A DNA stretch of 5,844 bases. It comes from Bacillota bacterium. GTDB taxonomy: Bacteria; Bacillota; Clostridia; Christensenellales; CAG-138. Position numbers and translations under genes: made by a program. Location: assembly GCA_023461495.1 (NCBI GenBank), contig JAEYLA010000116.1:1-5844 (forward strand). The letters are read 5' to 3'. Shown in pieces: positions 1 through 5,759 of the stretch. Position 1 is the first letter of the stretch, and each line of letters opens with the position of its first letter. The notes beneath the pieces were generated by a model. It was not told the origin of the DNA. It worked only from the letters and a program-made list of their open reading frames with translations, and did not search any database.

Positions 1-177
1 GCGCGCGAAACCGTGAAAGCCATGCGCAAGGACGTGCTTGCCAAGTGTTACGGCGGCGATATCACGCGCAAAAAGAAGCTGCTGGAGAAACAGAAGGAAG
101 GCAAAAAGCGCATGCGGCAGGTAGGCTCCGTGGAAGTTCCGAGCGAAGCCTTCATGAGCGTACTGCGCATCAACTGA
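1..177 (+). CDS. lepA: Elongation factor 4 (LepA), C-terminal fragment
   Basis: The window opens inside this gene; 58 codons and a TGA stop remain. LepA is a ribosome-associated translational GTPase that resembles EF-G and acts on stalled or mis-translocated ribosomes, or in ribosome assembly. The visible piece is the very conserved LepA-specific C-terminal tail: the sequence AKCYGGDITRKKKLLEKQ, then the basic EGKKRM run, then VGSVEVPSEAF and a short hydrophobic end. This lysine-rich tail is diagnostic of LepA and is not found in EF-G. The GTPase domains lie upstream of the window and cannot be checked. The stop codon is one base before the ATG of the next gene, so the two are probably co-transcribed and translationally coupled. 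Confidence 0.96.
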   Translation, partial: ARETVKAMRKDVLAKCYGGDITRKKKLLEKQKEGKKRMRQVGSVEVPSEAFMSVLRIN

Positions 178-178
178 T

Positions 179-520
179 ATGAAGGTAGCGGTTGTTGGTT
201 CCCGGACGCTGCAGGACGTGGATCTTGCGGCGTACATTCCGCCGGAAGCGGAGGAAATTATCACCGGCGGCGCATATGGAATCGATACATTGGCGGAACA
301 GTATGCGAACAGCCGCGGTATCCCGGTGCGCGTGTTCCGGCCCGCCTACGAACTGTTAGGCAAGTGGGCGCCGCTTGCAAGAAACGATCAGATCGTGGAC
401 GCGGCGGACCTGGTTGTGGCTGTGTGGGACGGCGTTTCCACAGGCACGCGCTATACCATTAACCGTGCGCAGAAGCTCAATAAGCCTGTGAAAATTTATG
501 TAGTAGAACGGGACGGTTAA
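179..520 (+). CDS. Small SLOG/YspA-like Rossmann-fold protein (DUF2493-type)
   Basis: A 113-residue soluble protein with no signal peptide or membrane segment. Its pattern fits the SLOG superfamily (DprA/LOG/YspA-like), a Rossmann-type fold thought to bind nucleotides or nucleotide-derived ligands. Visible motifs are: strand 1 ending in VVGSRT (residues 5-10), a glycine-rich ITGGAYGID (28-36), RND (68-70) at the start of a helix, the strand LVVAVWDG (78-85) and STGT (87-90), followed by a helix and a final strand, KIYVV. The glycine and STGT loops are where ligand contacts would be expected. The start is fixed: an in-frame stop lies at 155-157 and the ATG at 179 is the only normal start after it. 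There is no clear Shine-Dalgarno, and the lepA stop is one base upstream, so translation probably depends on coupling to lepA. The exact substrate or role is unknown; fold assignment is from motifs only. Confidence 0.8.
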   Translation: MKVAVVGSRTLQDVDLAAYIPPEAEEIITGGAYGIDTLAEQYANSRGIPVRVFRPAYELLGKWAPLARNDQIVDAADLVVAVWDGVSTGTRYTINRAQKLNKPVKIYVVERDG

Positions 521-533
521 CCATCCCGTTTTT
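507..533 (+). terminator. Intrinsic terminator for lepA-SLOG, between convergent genes
   Basis: The arm AACGGGACGG (507-516) pairs with CCATCCCGTT (521-530) around a TTAA loop that contains the SLOG stop codon, with one internal C-A mismatch. Five T residues (529-533) follow the stem. Read from the minus strand the mismatch becomes a G-U wobble, so the same hairpin could also help end hemW transcripts, although the T tract on that side is poor. A second copy of the 3' arm follows at 534-541. Confidence 0.7.
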
Positions 534-540
534 GTCCCGT

Positions 541-1698
541 TTATAAATTGGCTTCTTCTAAAAAATACTGCAAGGCCGCGTTTTGAAGATCAAGCCCCTG
601 TTTTGTCAGATACGCATGCGTCGGGGATAAAATAAGCCAGCCTTTTTGCCGCAGAAACTCCACGGATTTGGGGTAATAGGCGGCAAATGGTTTGTGAAAC
701 CGTTCCTGAAATGCGGCAAAAGGAATTCCCGCAACGGTCCGCAGGCCGACCATAACGGTTTCAAATGCCTCTTCGTGTAGGGGGATGGCCTGCAGTGCTT
801 TTTGCGCAATCGGCGTTGCGGCTTCCTTTATATATGTTCCAATATCATTTGCGTTGCTCCAACGCGTCCATTGCGGGAATCCGCTAGCATCCAGCCGCCA
901 GGCCGAATGCGCACCCGCGCCCAGGCCAAGGTAAGCGCCGTTTGCCCAGTAATTGAGATTGTGGCGGCAAAAGTACCCGGGTTTTGCAAAGTTCGAGATT
1001 TCATAGCGCGCATAGCCCTGCTGCGTGAGATACGCGATGCCCGCATCCTGCATTTCATATACATCATCTTCATCGGGCAGGGTTTCATGTTTGGCTGCAA
1101 CATCGTCAAACAGCGCTGTCCCTTCCTCCAAAATGAGCCCATAGGCCGAGATGTGCTCCGGACAAAGCGATGTAAGTTCCTCCAGTGTAGACAAATATGC
1201 TTCCTTCGTCTGTCCCGGCAGGCCGTGCATGACGTCCACATTGATGTTTGTAAAGCCCGCTTCCCGCGCAAGGCGGAAGGAGTCAAAAAATGCCGCCCGG
1301 GTATGGATGCGTCCGATTCTCTGCAGCAGATCGTCCCGCAAGCTCTGTACGCCTATAGAGAGGCGGTTGACGTTCGCCTCTCGGTAAGACGAAAGCGCTT
1401 CCCTTGTCAGCGTACCGGGATTGCATTCAAACGTAATTTCCGCATCCGCCGCAATCGGGAACTGCCGCTTCAATTCCTGCAAAAGCTCCATTGCCTGTTT
1501 GCCTGAGAGCAGGGAGGGGGTGCCGCCGCCAAAGAATACGGTATCAATCGTATCCCAGGGATGTTGGGAGAGCGTGCGGATTTCCGTACACAGCGCCGCA
1601 AGGTAGCGTTCTATGAGTTCCGGCTGCGCAAGCGAAAAAAAGTCGCAATAGCGGCATTTTCTAACGCAAAACGGAATATGCACATAAAGACCCGGCAT
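541..1698 (-). CDS. hemW: HemW, radical-SAM heme chaperone (HemN-like)
   Basis: A 385-residue cytoplasmic radical-SAM protein of usual family length. The N-terminus has the iron-sulfur motif CVRKCRYC (C11, C15, C18; CX3CX2C), followed by D-F. True coproporphyrinogen dehydrogenase HemN has a further cysteine two residues after the third; here that position is F20, as in HemW. GGGTPS (57-62) is the SAM-binding glycine motif. HNLNYW (246-251) matches the HNXXYW motif linked to heme binding in HemW, and the C-terminal HemN-type domain follows. Known HemW proteins deliver heme to target proteins and were long misannotated as oxygen-independent coproporphyrinogen oxidase. The start ATG has AAAGGA at 1710-1705, six bases upstream. 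The gene faces the SLOG gene (20 bp between stops) and diverges from hrcA. The opposite orientation to its neighbours is unusual for this cluster. Confidence 0.95.
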   Translation of the reverse strand: MPGLYVHIPFCVRKCRYCDFFSLAQPELIERYLAALCTEIRTLSQHPWDTIDTVFFGGGTPSLLSGKQAMELLQELKRQFPIAADAEITFECNPGTLTREALSSYREANVNRLSIGVQSLRDDLLQRIGRIHTRAAFFDSFRLAREAGFTNINVDVMHGLPGQTKEAYLSTLEELTSLCPEHISAYGLILEEGTALFDDVAAKHETLPDEDDVYEMQDAGIAYLTQQGYARYEISNFAKPGYFCRHNLNYWANGAYLGLGAGAHSAWRLDASGFPQWTRWSNANDIGTYIKEAATPIAQKALQAIPLHEEAFETVMVGLRTVAGIPFAAFQERFHKPFAAYYPKSVEFLRQKGWLILSPTHAYLTKQGLDLQNAALQYFLEEANL

Positions 1699-1741
1699 AA
1701 AGTTTCCTTTCTTGCAACAGGGGCGTCAAACTCATTCTTTA

Positions 1742-1770
1742 TTTATACCATACAATAGCCATGATGCAAA
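1742..1770 (-). promoter_or_regulatory. Candidate hemW promoter (extended -10)
   Basis: Read on the minus strand, TATAAA (1747-1742) is preceded by TGG, giving an extended -10 (TGnTATAAA). A 17-bp spacer separates it from TTTGCA (1770-1765), a 4-of-6 match to TTGACA. Transcription would begin near 1735 and leave a leader of about 37 bases. The weak -35 is typical of extended -10 promoters. Confidence 0.55.
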
Positions 1771-1861
1771 ATCCGCTTGATCGGGAGTACGGTTTGTTCC
1801 CGGTTTATATTGAAATGCGCATAGCTTCCGGCAGACGAAAAACCCACGCTTTTGTTTCCAC

Positions 1862-1897
1862 TTTGTCACAATGGAACATTTGCGTTCTATTGACAAA
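1862..1897. repeat. Imperfect palindrome overlapping the hrcA -35 box
   Basis: TTTGTCA (1862-1868) is the perfect complement of TGACAAA (1891-1897). Inside, after a 2-base bulge (CA, 1869-1870), ATGGAAC (1871-1877) pairs with GTTCTAT (1884-1890) with one G-T wobble. The centre is six bases. The right arm contains the whole -35 hexamer, so a protein bound here could block or recruit RNA polymerase. It is distinct from CIRCE and does not match the CtsR direct repeat. Function is inferred from position only. Confidence 0.45.
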
Positions 1898-1918
1898 GAC
1901 TATGGGGAGTGCTATTTT
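1890..1918 (+). promoter_or_regulatory. Sigma-A type promoter of hrcA-grpE-dnaK
   Basis: A perfect -35 TTGACA (1890-1895), 17 bp of spacer, and TATTTT (1913-1918, 4 of 6 to TATAAT). Transcription would start near 1925, placing CIRCE a few bases downstream of the start, the usual arrangement for HrcA repression of vegetative heat-shock promoters. Confidence 0.75.
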
Positions 1919-1930
1919 ATTTGTAGTGAT

Positions 1931-1957
1931 TTAGCACTCATCAATATAGAGTGCTAA
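1931..1957 (+). promoter_or_regulatory. CIRCE operator (HrcA binding site)
   Basis: A perfect consensus inverted repeat, TTAGCACTC (1931-1939), nine-base spacer, GAGTGCTAA (1949-1957). CIRCE is the DNA target of HrcA dimers. It lies just after the predicted transcription start, so it would also form a hairpin at the 5' end of the mRNA. HrcA is encoded immediately downstream, giving autoregulation. I see no second CIRCE before grpE, dnaK or dnaJ. Confidence 0.97.
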
Positions 1958-1985
1958 CACCTTCAAGAACAAACGGCACTACGGG

Positions 1986-1993
1986 AAAGGAGG
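1986..1993 (+). promoter_or_regulatory. Ribosome binding site that sets the hrcA start
   Basis: AAAGGAGG lies eight bases before the ATG at 2002. This supports ATG 2002 over the in-frame GTG at 1951, which lies inside the CIRCE right arm and has no Shine-Dalgarno. Confidence 0.88.
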
Positions 1994-2001
1994 CGCTGGC
2001 T

Positions 2002-3045
2002 ATGGAACTGGATGCAAGAAAAATGCGTATTTTGCAGGCGATTATAGACGACTATATCATGACAGCTGCGCCTGTTGGTTCCCGTAGTATATCAAAGCGC
2101 GCGGATTTTAATGTCTCCTCCGCCACCATCCGTAACGAGATGAGTGATTTGGAGGAACTCGGGTATCTGGAACAGCCGCATACCTCTGCGGGGCGCATTC
2201 CGTCCAACAAGGCGTACCGGCTGTATGTCAACCAGATGATGCAGCGTGCACAGCTCAACGATCAGGAGCGCCGTATGATCCGTGCTTATTTTACGAGCAG
2301 GATGGAGCAGGTGGAGGGGCTTGTGCGGCAGACGGCAACCGCGCTTTCGGAAATTACCCGCTATACGGCGATGGTAATGCCCCCGCAGATTGACTCCGTG
2401 CGCATCAAACATGTGCAGCTGGTACAGCTCAACGCGGAGCGCGTACTGCTTGTGCTGGTGACGGACAACGGCATTATCCGCGATGTGATGCTGCGCATGC
2501 CCGAAGGGATGAATGCGCAGGACCTGGACCGGTTCTCAGGCCGCATGAATGCGATGCTGCGGGATATGCGGCTCGATCAGGTGGCTGTGGATGAGATATT
2601 GGGCATGGGAGAAGAGATGGGTGCAGAGCGTATATTCTTCCATAACATTATGGAAGCGCTTGAACGCCATGTGCACAGCAATTCCCCCAAGGTGGAGCTT
2701 TCCGGGGCTACCAATATCCTGTATTATCCCGAGTACAGCGATATGAACAAGGTCAAGGGGTTTCTTGCGGCGCTGGAGGGGAAGGATACTCTCTACGGCA
2801 TGCTTAAAAAAGCCTCGCGGCTGGAGTTTTCCATCTCCATCGGCGAAGAGAACGAGCCGGATCAGTTGAAGGATTGCAGTGTCGTCACCGCCACATACCG
2901 TATTGGCAATGAACCCATGGGTTCATTTGGGATCATCGGCCCCACGCGCATGCATTATGGCCGCGTACTTTCCATATTAGAATACATGCAGCTGAGTCTT
3001 TCTGAGGCCCTTGCCGGGCTTTGGGAGCAGGACCGGCTTGAATAG
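2002..3045 (+). CDS. hrcA: Heat-inducible transcription repressor HrcA
   Basis: A 347-residue repressor of normal family length. The N-terminal winged-helix domain (about 1-75) shows the HrcA signature VGSRSISKR (25-33), SSATIRNEMSDLEELGYLEQ (39-58; the recognition helix region), then PHTSAGRIPSNKAYRLYV (59-76). The middle is the GAF-like and inserted dimerisation region. The C-terminus carries SISIGEEN (277-284), DCSVVTATY (291-299) and GIIGPTRMHYGRV (310-322), all typical of HrcA. It binds CIRCE and represses this operon; in Bacillus its activity depends on GroEL, so chaperone titration under heat relieves repression. The start is ATG 2002, chosen because of its Shine-Dalgarno and because the N-terminus then matches the family. 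grpE follows after 16 bp, so the two are one operon. Confidence 0.97.
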   Translation: MELDARKMRILQAIIDDYIMTAAPVGSRSISKRADFNVSSATIRNEMSDLEELGYLEQPHTSAGRIPSNKAYRLYVNQMMQRAQLNDQERRMIRAYFTSRMEQVEGLVRQTATALSEITRYTAMVMPPQIDSVRIKHVQLVQLNAERVLLVLVTDNGIIRDVMLRMPEGMNAQDLDRFSGRMNAMLRDMRLDQVAVDEILGMGEEMGAERIFFHNIMEALERHVHSNSPKVELSGATNILYYPEYSDMNKVKGFLAALEGKDTLYGMLKKASRLEFSISIGEENEPDQLKDCSVVTATYRIGNEPMGSFGIIGPTRMHYGRVLSILEYMQLSLSEALAGLWEQDRLE

Positions 3046-3061
3046 GCAACTGGAGGAAGTT

Positions 3062-3649
3062 ATGGCAAGAAAGACCGCGAATGAAAAGGCTCCCATACAG
3101 GAGGAAACCCCGGTAGTCAACAATCAGGCAGCGGAGCAGGCTGCTGCTGCAAACCAAACACAGGAAGAGGAAACCATCAAACTGAGCAAGACCGAATTTG
3201 ACACCGTGAAAGCGCATATTGAGGCGCTCAAAAAGGAAAAAGACGAAGCAATTGCGTTGGCGCAGCGCCTGCAGGCGGATTTTGACAACTACCGCAAGCG
3301 CAACGCCACTTTAAAGGCAGACAGTTACCAGGAAGGGATGCGGGATTGTGTAAAAGCACTCATTCCCTCGCTTGATAACTTTGATCTTGCCGTAAACAAT
3401 ATGGAGAATGTAGATCCCTGCTATCTTGAAGGTGTCAAGATGGTACAGCGCGCGCTTCTGGATTCCCTCGGCAAACTTGGGCTTTCGGAAGTGCCCTCTG
3501 AGGGCGTGTTTGATCCCAACCTGCACAACGCCGTCCTGCAGGAACCGGCAGAAGACAAGGAAGCCGGTGAAATTCTTGAAATTCTCCAAAAGGGTTACGA
3601 GATGAACGGCAGGATCTTGCGCCATACGATGGTCAAGGTGGCGGAATAA
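3062..3649 (+). CDS. grpE: Nucleotide exchange factor GrpE
   Basis: A 195-residue cochaperone that releases ADP from DnaK and so drives substrate release; it works as a dimer in the cytoplasm. The first 40 residues are polar, rich in Q, E, A and N, and probably disordered. Residues about 40-80 form the long dimer helix or coiled coil, ending in the conserved ADFDNYRKR (72-80). LIPSLDNFDLAV (100-111) belongs to the helical bundle, and the beta domain that contacts DnaK includes FDPNLHNAVLQEP (150-162) and the end GYEMNGRILRHTMVKVAE (178-195). ATG 3062 is preferred over an upstream TTG at 3011, which lies inside hrcA: GGAGG at 3052-3056 is five bases before ATG 3062, and the shorter protein starts like other GrpE proteins. 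All expected conserved blocks are present. Confidence 0.97.
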   Translation: MARKTANEKAPIQEETPVVNNQAAEQAAAANQTQEEETIKLSKTEFDTVKAHIEALKKEKDEAIALAQRLQADFDNYRKRNATLKADSYQEGMRDCVKALIPSLDNFDLAVNNMENVDPCYLEGVKMVQRALLDSLGKLGLSEVPSEGVFDPNLHNAVLQEPAEDKEAGEILEILQKGYEMNGRILRHTMVKVAE

Positions 3650-3685
3650 CCCTTAAGCGCTTTACAGATAGTAAATAACGCGTAT

Positions 3686-3705
3686 ATGCCGCAGAGCTGC
3701 GGCAT
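3686..3705 (+). promoter_or_regulatory. Hairpin in the grpE-dnaK gap (attenuator or processing site)
   Basis: ATGCCGCA (3686-3693) and TGCGGCAT (3698-3705) form a perfect 8-bp stem with a GAGC loop. Only three T residues follow (3705-3707), so it is a weak terminator at best. It lies in a 100-bp non-coding gap between two genes that need different amounts of product. It may partly end grpE transcripts, or block exonuclease and stabilise a processed dnaK message. Confidence 0.55.
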
Positions 3706-3749
3706 TTGATAAACAAAATAGTTAGGTTGATTATAGGAGGATTAGGGTC

Positions 3750-5576
3750 ATGGGCAAAATTATCGGTATTGATTTGGGTACCACCAATTCCTGCGTTGCA
3801 GTGCTCGAAGGTGGCGAACCTGTTGTTATCCCCAATGCGGAAGGGGCGCGCACCACGCCTTCCGTCATAGCGTTCAAGGATCAGGAGCGCCTCGTCGGCC
3901 AGGTCGCAAAGCGTCAGGCCATCACGAACCCGGAGCGCACCATTGCGTCCATCAAGCGCGAAATGGGCACGTCCCATAAGGTGCATGTAGACGGCAAGGA
4001 TTACACTCCGCAGGAAATCTCCGCAATGATCCTGCGCAAGCTCAAGCAGGACGCGGAAGCATACCTTGGGGAAACGGTATCCCAGGCGGTTATCACCGTT
4101 CCCGCTTACTTCAGCGACAGCCAACGCCAGGCCACGAAGGATGCGGGCCGCATCGCGGGCCTTGAAGTGTTGCGCATCATTAACGAACCTACTGCGGCTT
4201 CCCTTGCTTATGGCATGGATAAGGAAGTCAACCAAAAAATACTCGTCTACGATTTGGGCGGCGGTACGTTTGACGTATCCATCCTTGAGATTGGCGACGG
4301 CGTGTTCGAAGTGCTCGCCACCAACGGCGACAACCGTCTGGGCGGCGACGACTTTGACCAGCGCGTGATGGAGTATATTGCGGCCGAATACAGAAAAGAA
4401 ACCGGCATTGACTTAAGGAATGACCGCAAGGCGCTTCAGCGCTTGAAGGAAGCCGCGGAAAAAGCGAAAATCGAGCTTTCCGGCGTGGTGTCTTCCGATA
4501 TCAACCTGCCGTTCATCACCATGGATGCTTCCGGCCCCAGGCATTTGGAAATGTCCCTGACCCGCGCGAAGTTTAACGAGCTGATTTCCGATTATGTTGA
4601 CAAAACCAAGGACTGCATGCTCAAGGCGCTCCGCGATGCGAGCCTTTCCGCGGATAAGATCGATAAAGTCATCCTCGTGGGCGGTTCAAGCCGTATCCCT
4701 ATGGTGCAGGAGATGGTCAAGAACGTGACCGGCAAAGAGCCCTTTAAGGGCATCAATCCGGACGAATGCGTCGCACTTGGCGCCGCCATCCAGGCGGGTG
4801 TATTGGGCGGCGAGGTCAAGGATATCCTGCTGCTCGACGTCACGCCGCTGTCCCTTGGCATTGAGACCGTGGGCGGCGTATTCACGAGGCTGATCGACCG
4901 CAACACCACAATCCCGACGAAGAAGAGCCAGATTTTCTCCACCGCGGCGGACGGTCAGACTTCCGTCGAAGTGCATGTGCTCCAGGGCGAGCGTGAGATG
5001 GCGCAGTATAATAAGACGCTTGGCCGCTTCCAGCTTGCGGGCATCGCGCCGGCGCCCCGTGGCGTTCCGCAGATCGAGGTCACATTTGATATTGACGCAA
5101 ACGGCATCGTGCATGTGAGCGCAAAGGATCTTGGCACCGGTCATGAGCAGAAGGTGACGATCACCGCTTCCACAAACCTCAACGAGGATGAAATCAAGCG
5201 CGCCGTCAACGAAGCGGAACGGTTTGCAGACGAAGACAAGAAGCGCAAGGAAGAGGTGGAGACCCGCAACCATGCGGACCAGCTCGTTTACACCACCGAA
5301 AAGACGCTCAAAGAGCTCGGTGATAAAGTCTCCTCCGACGATAAGTCTAAAATTGAGGCTGCGCTCTCCGATCTTCGGAAGACGCTCGAAGGCGACGACA
5401 GCGCCATGATCAAGACAGCGTCCGAAAAACTTACCGAAGTTTCCTACGAAATCTTCGGCAAGATCTACCAGCAGGCCCAGGCTGAGAACCCCGGCCAGGC
5501 GGCAGGCGGCAGCGCCCCCAATGACAGCACCGTGGTAGACGCCGATTACGAAGTAGTGGACGACGACAAGAAGTAA
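3750..5576 (+). CDS. dnaK: Chaperone protein DnaK (Hsp70)
   Basis: A 608-residue cytosolic ATP-dependent chaperone. ATPase domain: IGIDLGTTNSCVAV (5-18, phosphate 1 loop with D8), K69 at the catalytic lysine position, VITVPAYFSDSQRQATKDAG (114-133), IINEPTAASLAYG (143-155), DLGGGTFDVS (168-177, phosphate 2) and VILVGGSSRIP (307-317, adenosine motif). GDNRLGGDDFD (193-203) has N where E. coli has the autophosphorylated T199, as in Bacillus. The hydrophobic linker ILLLD is at 359-363. The substrate-binding beta domain (about 364-475) is followed by the helical lid (about 476-575) and a short Gly/Ala-rich tail ending in acidic residues. Absence of the early proteobacterial insertion near residue 75 marks it as a Gram-positive DnaK. 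ATG 3750 has AGGAGG nine bases upstream. It is controlled by HrcA through the shared operon and ends at a strong terminator. Confidence 0.99.
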   Translation: MGKIIGIDLGTTNSCVAVLEGGEPVVIPNAEGARTTPSVIAFKDQERLVGQVAKRQAITNPERTIASIKREMGTSHKVHVDGKDYTPQEISAMILRKLKQDAEAYLGETVSQAVITVPAYFSDSQRQATKDAGRIAGLEVLRIINEPTAASLAYGMDKEVNQKILVYDLGGGTFDVSILEIGDGVFEVLATNGDNRLGGDDFDQRVMEYIAAEYRKETGIDLRNDRKALQRLKEAAEKAKIELSGVVSSDINLPFITMDASGPRHLEMSLTRAKFNELISDYVDKTKDCMLKALRDASLSADKIDKVILVGGSSRIPMVQEMVKNVTGKEPFKGINPDECVALGAAIQAGVLGGEVKDILLLDVTPLSLGIETVGGVFTRLIDRNTTIPTKKSQIFSTAADGQTSVEVHVLQGEREMAQYNKTLGRFQLAGIAPAPRGVPQIEVTFDIDANGIVHVSAKDLGTGHEQKVTITASTNLNEDEIKRAVNEAERFADEDKKRKEEVETRNHADQLVYTTEKTLKELGDKVSSDDKSKIEAALSDLRKTLEGDDSAMIKTASEKLTEVSYEIFGKIYQQAQAENPGQAAGGSAPNDSTVVDADYEVVDDDKK

Positions 5577-5593
5577 GCATATAATAAGAGGCT

Positions 5594-5622
5594 GGGGGCG
5601 GGTTGAAAGCCCGCCCCTTTTT
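5594..5622 (+). terminator. Strong intrinsic terminator after dnaK
   Basis: GGGGCGGG (5595-5602) pairs with CCCGCCCC (5610-5617) as an 8-bp all-GC stem, extendable by one U-G pair, around a small loop. Five T residues follow directly (5618-5622). It is 18 bp after the dnaK stop and should end most hrcA-grpE-dnaK transcripts before dnaJ. Confidence 0.92.
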
Positions 5623-5679
5623 ATGAAAGTTCCATGATGAATACGGCTCGGCTTTTGTGATTGCTCCTGCTTAATGAAG

Positions 5680-5715
5680 ATTGCCACAACAGGCGAGGCA
5701 TTGTTGTGGAGCAAT
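5680..5715 (+). repeat. Stem-loop or operator-like inverted repeat before dnaJ
   Basis: CCACAACA (5684-5691) is the perfect complement of TGTTGTGG (5702-5709), with a 10-base centre. Past a two-base bulge (AG, 5710-5711), ATTG (5680-5683) pairs with CAAT (5712-5715), making a 12-bp interrupted stem. An alternative outer arm, ATTGCTCC (5660-5667), can instead pair with GGAGCAAT (5708-5715), so two mutually exclusive folds exist. It abuts a TATAAA box at 5715-5720. It could be an operator for dnaJ or a structured leader; no T tract follows, so it is not a standard terminator. Confidence 0.5.
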
Positions 5716-5720
5716 ATAAA
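5715..5720 (+). promoter_or_regulatory. Possible -10 box of a dnaJ promoter
   Basis: TATAAA matches the -10 consensus at five of six positions and lies 39 bases before the dnaJ start. No good -35 is present at 16-18 bp upstream, where the inverted repeat lies instead, so a promoter here would need an activator or would be weak. It is proposed only because the dnaK terminator implies some separate source of dnaJ transcripts. Confidence 0.3.
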
Positions 5721-5747
5721 TGGGCTTTGACGTAAAGCTTTGGGGGA

Positions 5748-5753
5748 GAGGGA
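5748..5753 (+). promoter_or_regulatory. Ribosome binding site supporting a TTG start for dnaJ
   Basis: GAGGGA lies six bases before TTG 5760, within a purine run from 5742. An in-frame TAA at 5733-5735 and the lack of any ATG or GTG in frame after it leave TTG as the only plausible start. Confidence 0.65.
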
Positions 5754-5759
5754 TGTCCT

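Larger units (their letters stand above)
1699..2001. other. Divergent hemW-hrcA intergenic regulatory region
   Basis: These 303 bases have no supported gene. From left to right they hold: the hemW ribosome binding site and leader (1699 to about 1735, minus strand), a hemW promoter (1742-1770), a stretch from about 1771 to 1861 in which I see only a weak 5-bp inverted repeat (CGGGA 1782-1786 with TCCCG 1798-1802), an imperfect palindrome (1862-1897), the hrcA promoter (1890-1918), CIRCE (1931-1957), and the hrcA ribosome binding site (1986-1993). Confidence 0.85.

Noticed and set aside
802..1506. A 234-codon open frame on the plus strand opposite hemW
   Set aside because: hemW on the minus strand has all expected motifs over this stretch; the opposite frame is cysteine- and arginine-rich with no recognisable domain.
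1951..2001. GTG 1951 as an N-terminally extended hrcA start
   Set aside because: It lies in the right arm of CIRCE, has no Shine-Dalgarno, and adds 17 residues not seen in HrcA; ATG 2002 has AAAGGAGG at good spacing.
3011..3061. TTG 3011 as an extended grpE start
   Set aside because: It overlaps the end of hrcA; ATG 3062 has GGAGG just upstream and gives a normal GrpE N-terminus.
3706..3734. A promoter-like pair TTGATA and GATTAT before dnaK
   Set aside because: Transcription would begin around 3741, after the dnaK Shine-Dalgarno, leaving an unusable leader.
3633..4235. A 200-codon minus-strand frame across the dnaK start
   Set aside because: Antisense to conserved dnaK coding sequence, with no recognisable domain.
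4686..5714. A 342-codon open frame on the minus strand across dnaK
   Set aside because: It lies antisense to dnaK and through its terminator. Long frames opposite dnaK are a known by-product of its codon bias and have been misannotated as NAD-specific glutamate dehydrogenase. No ribosome binding site or independent motif supports it.
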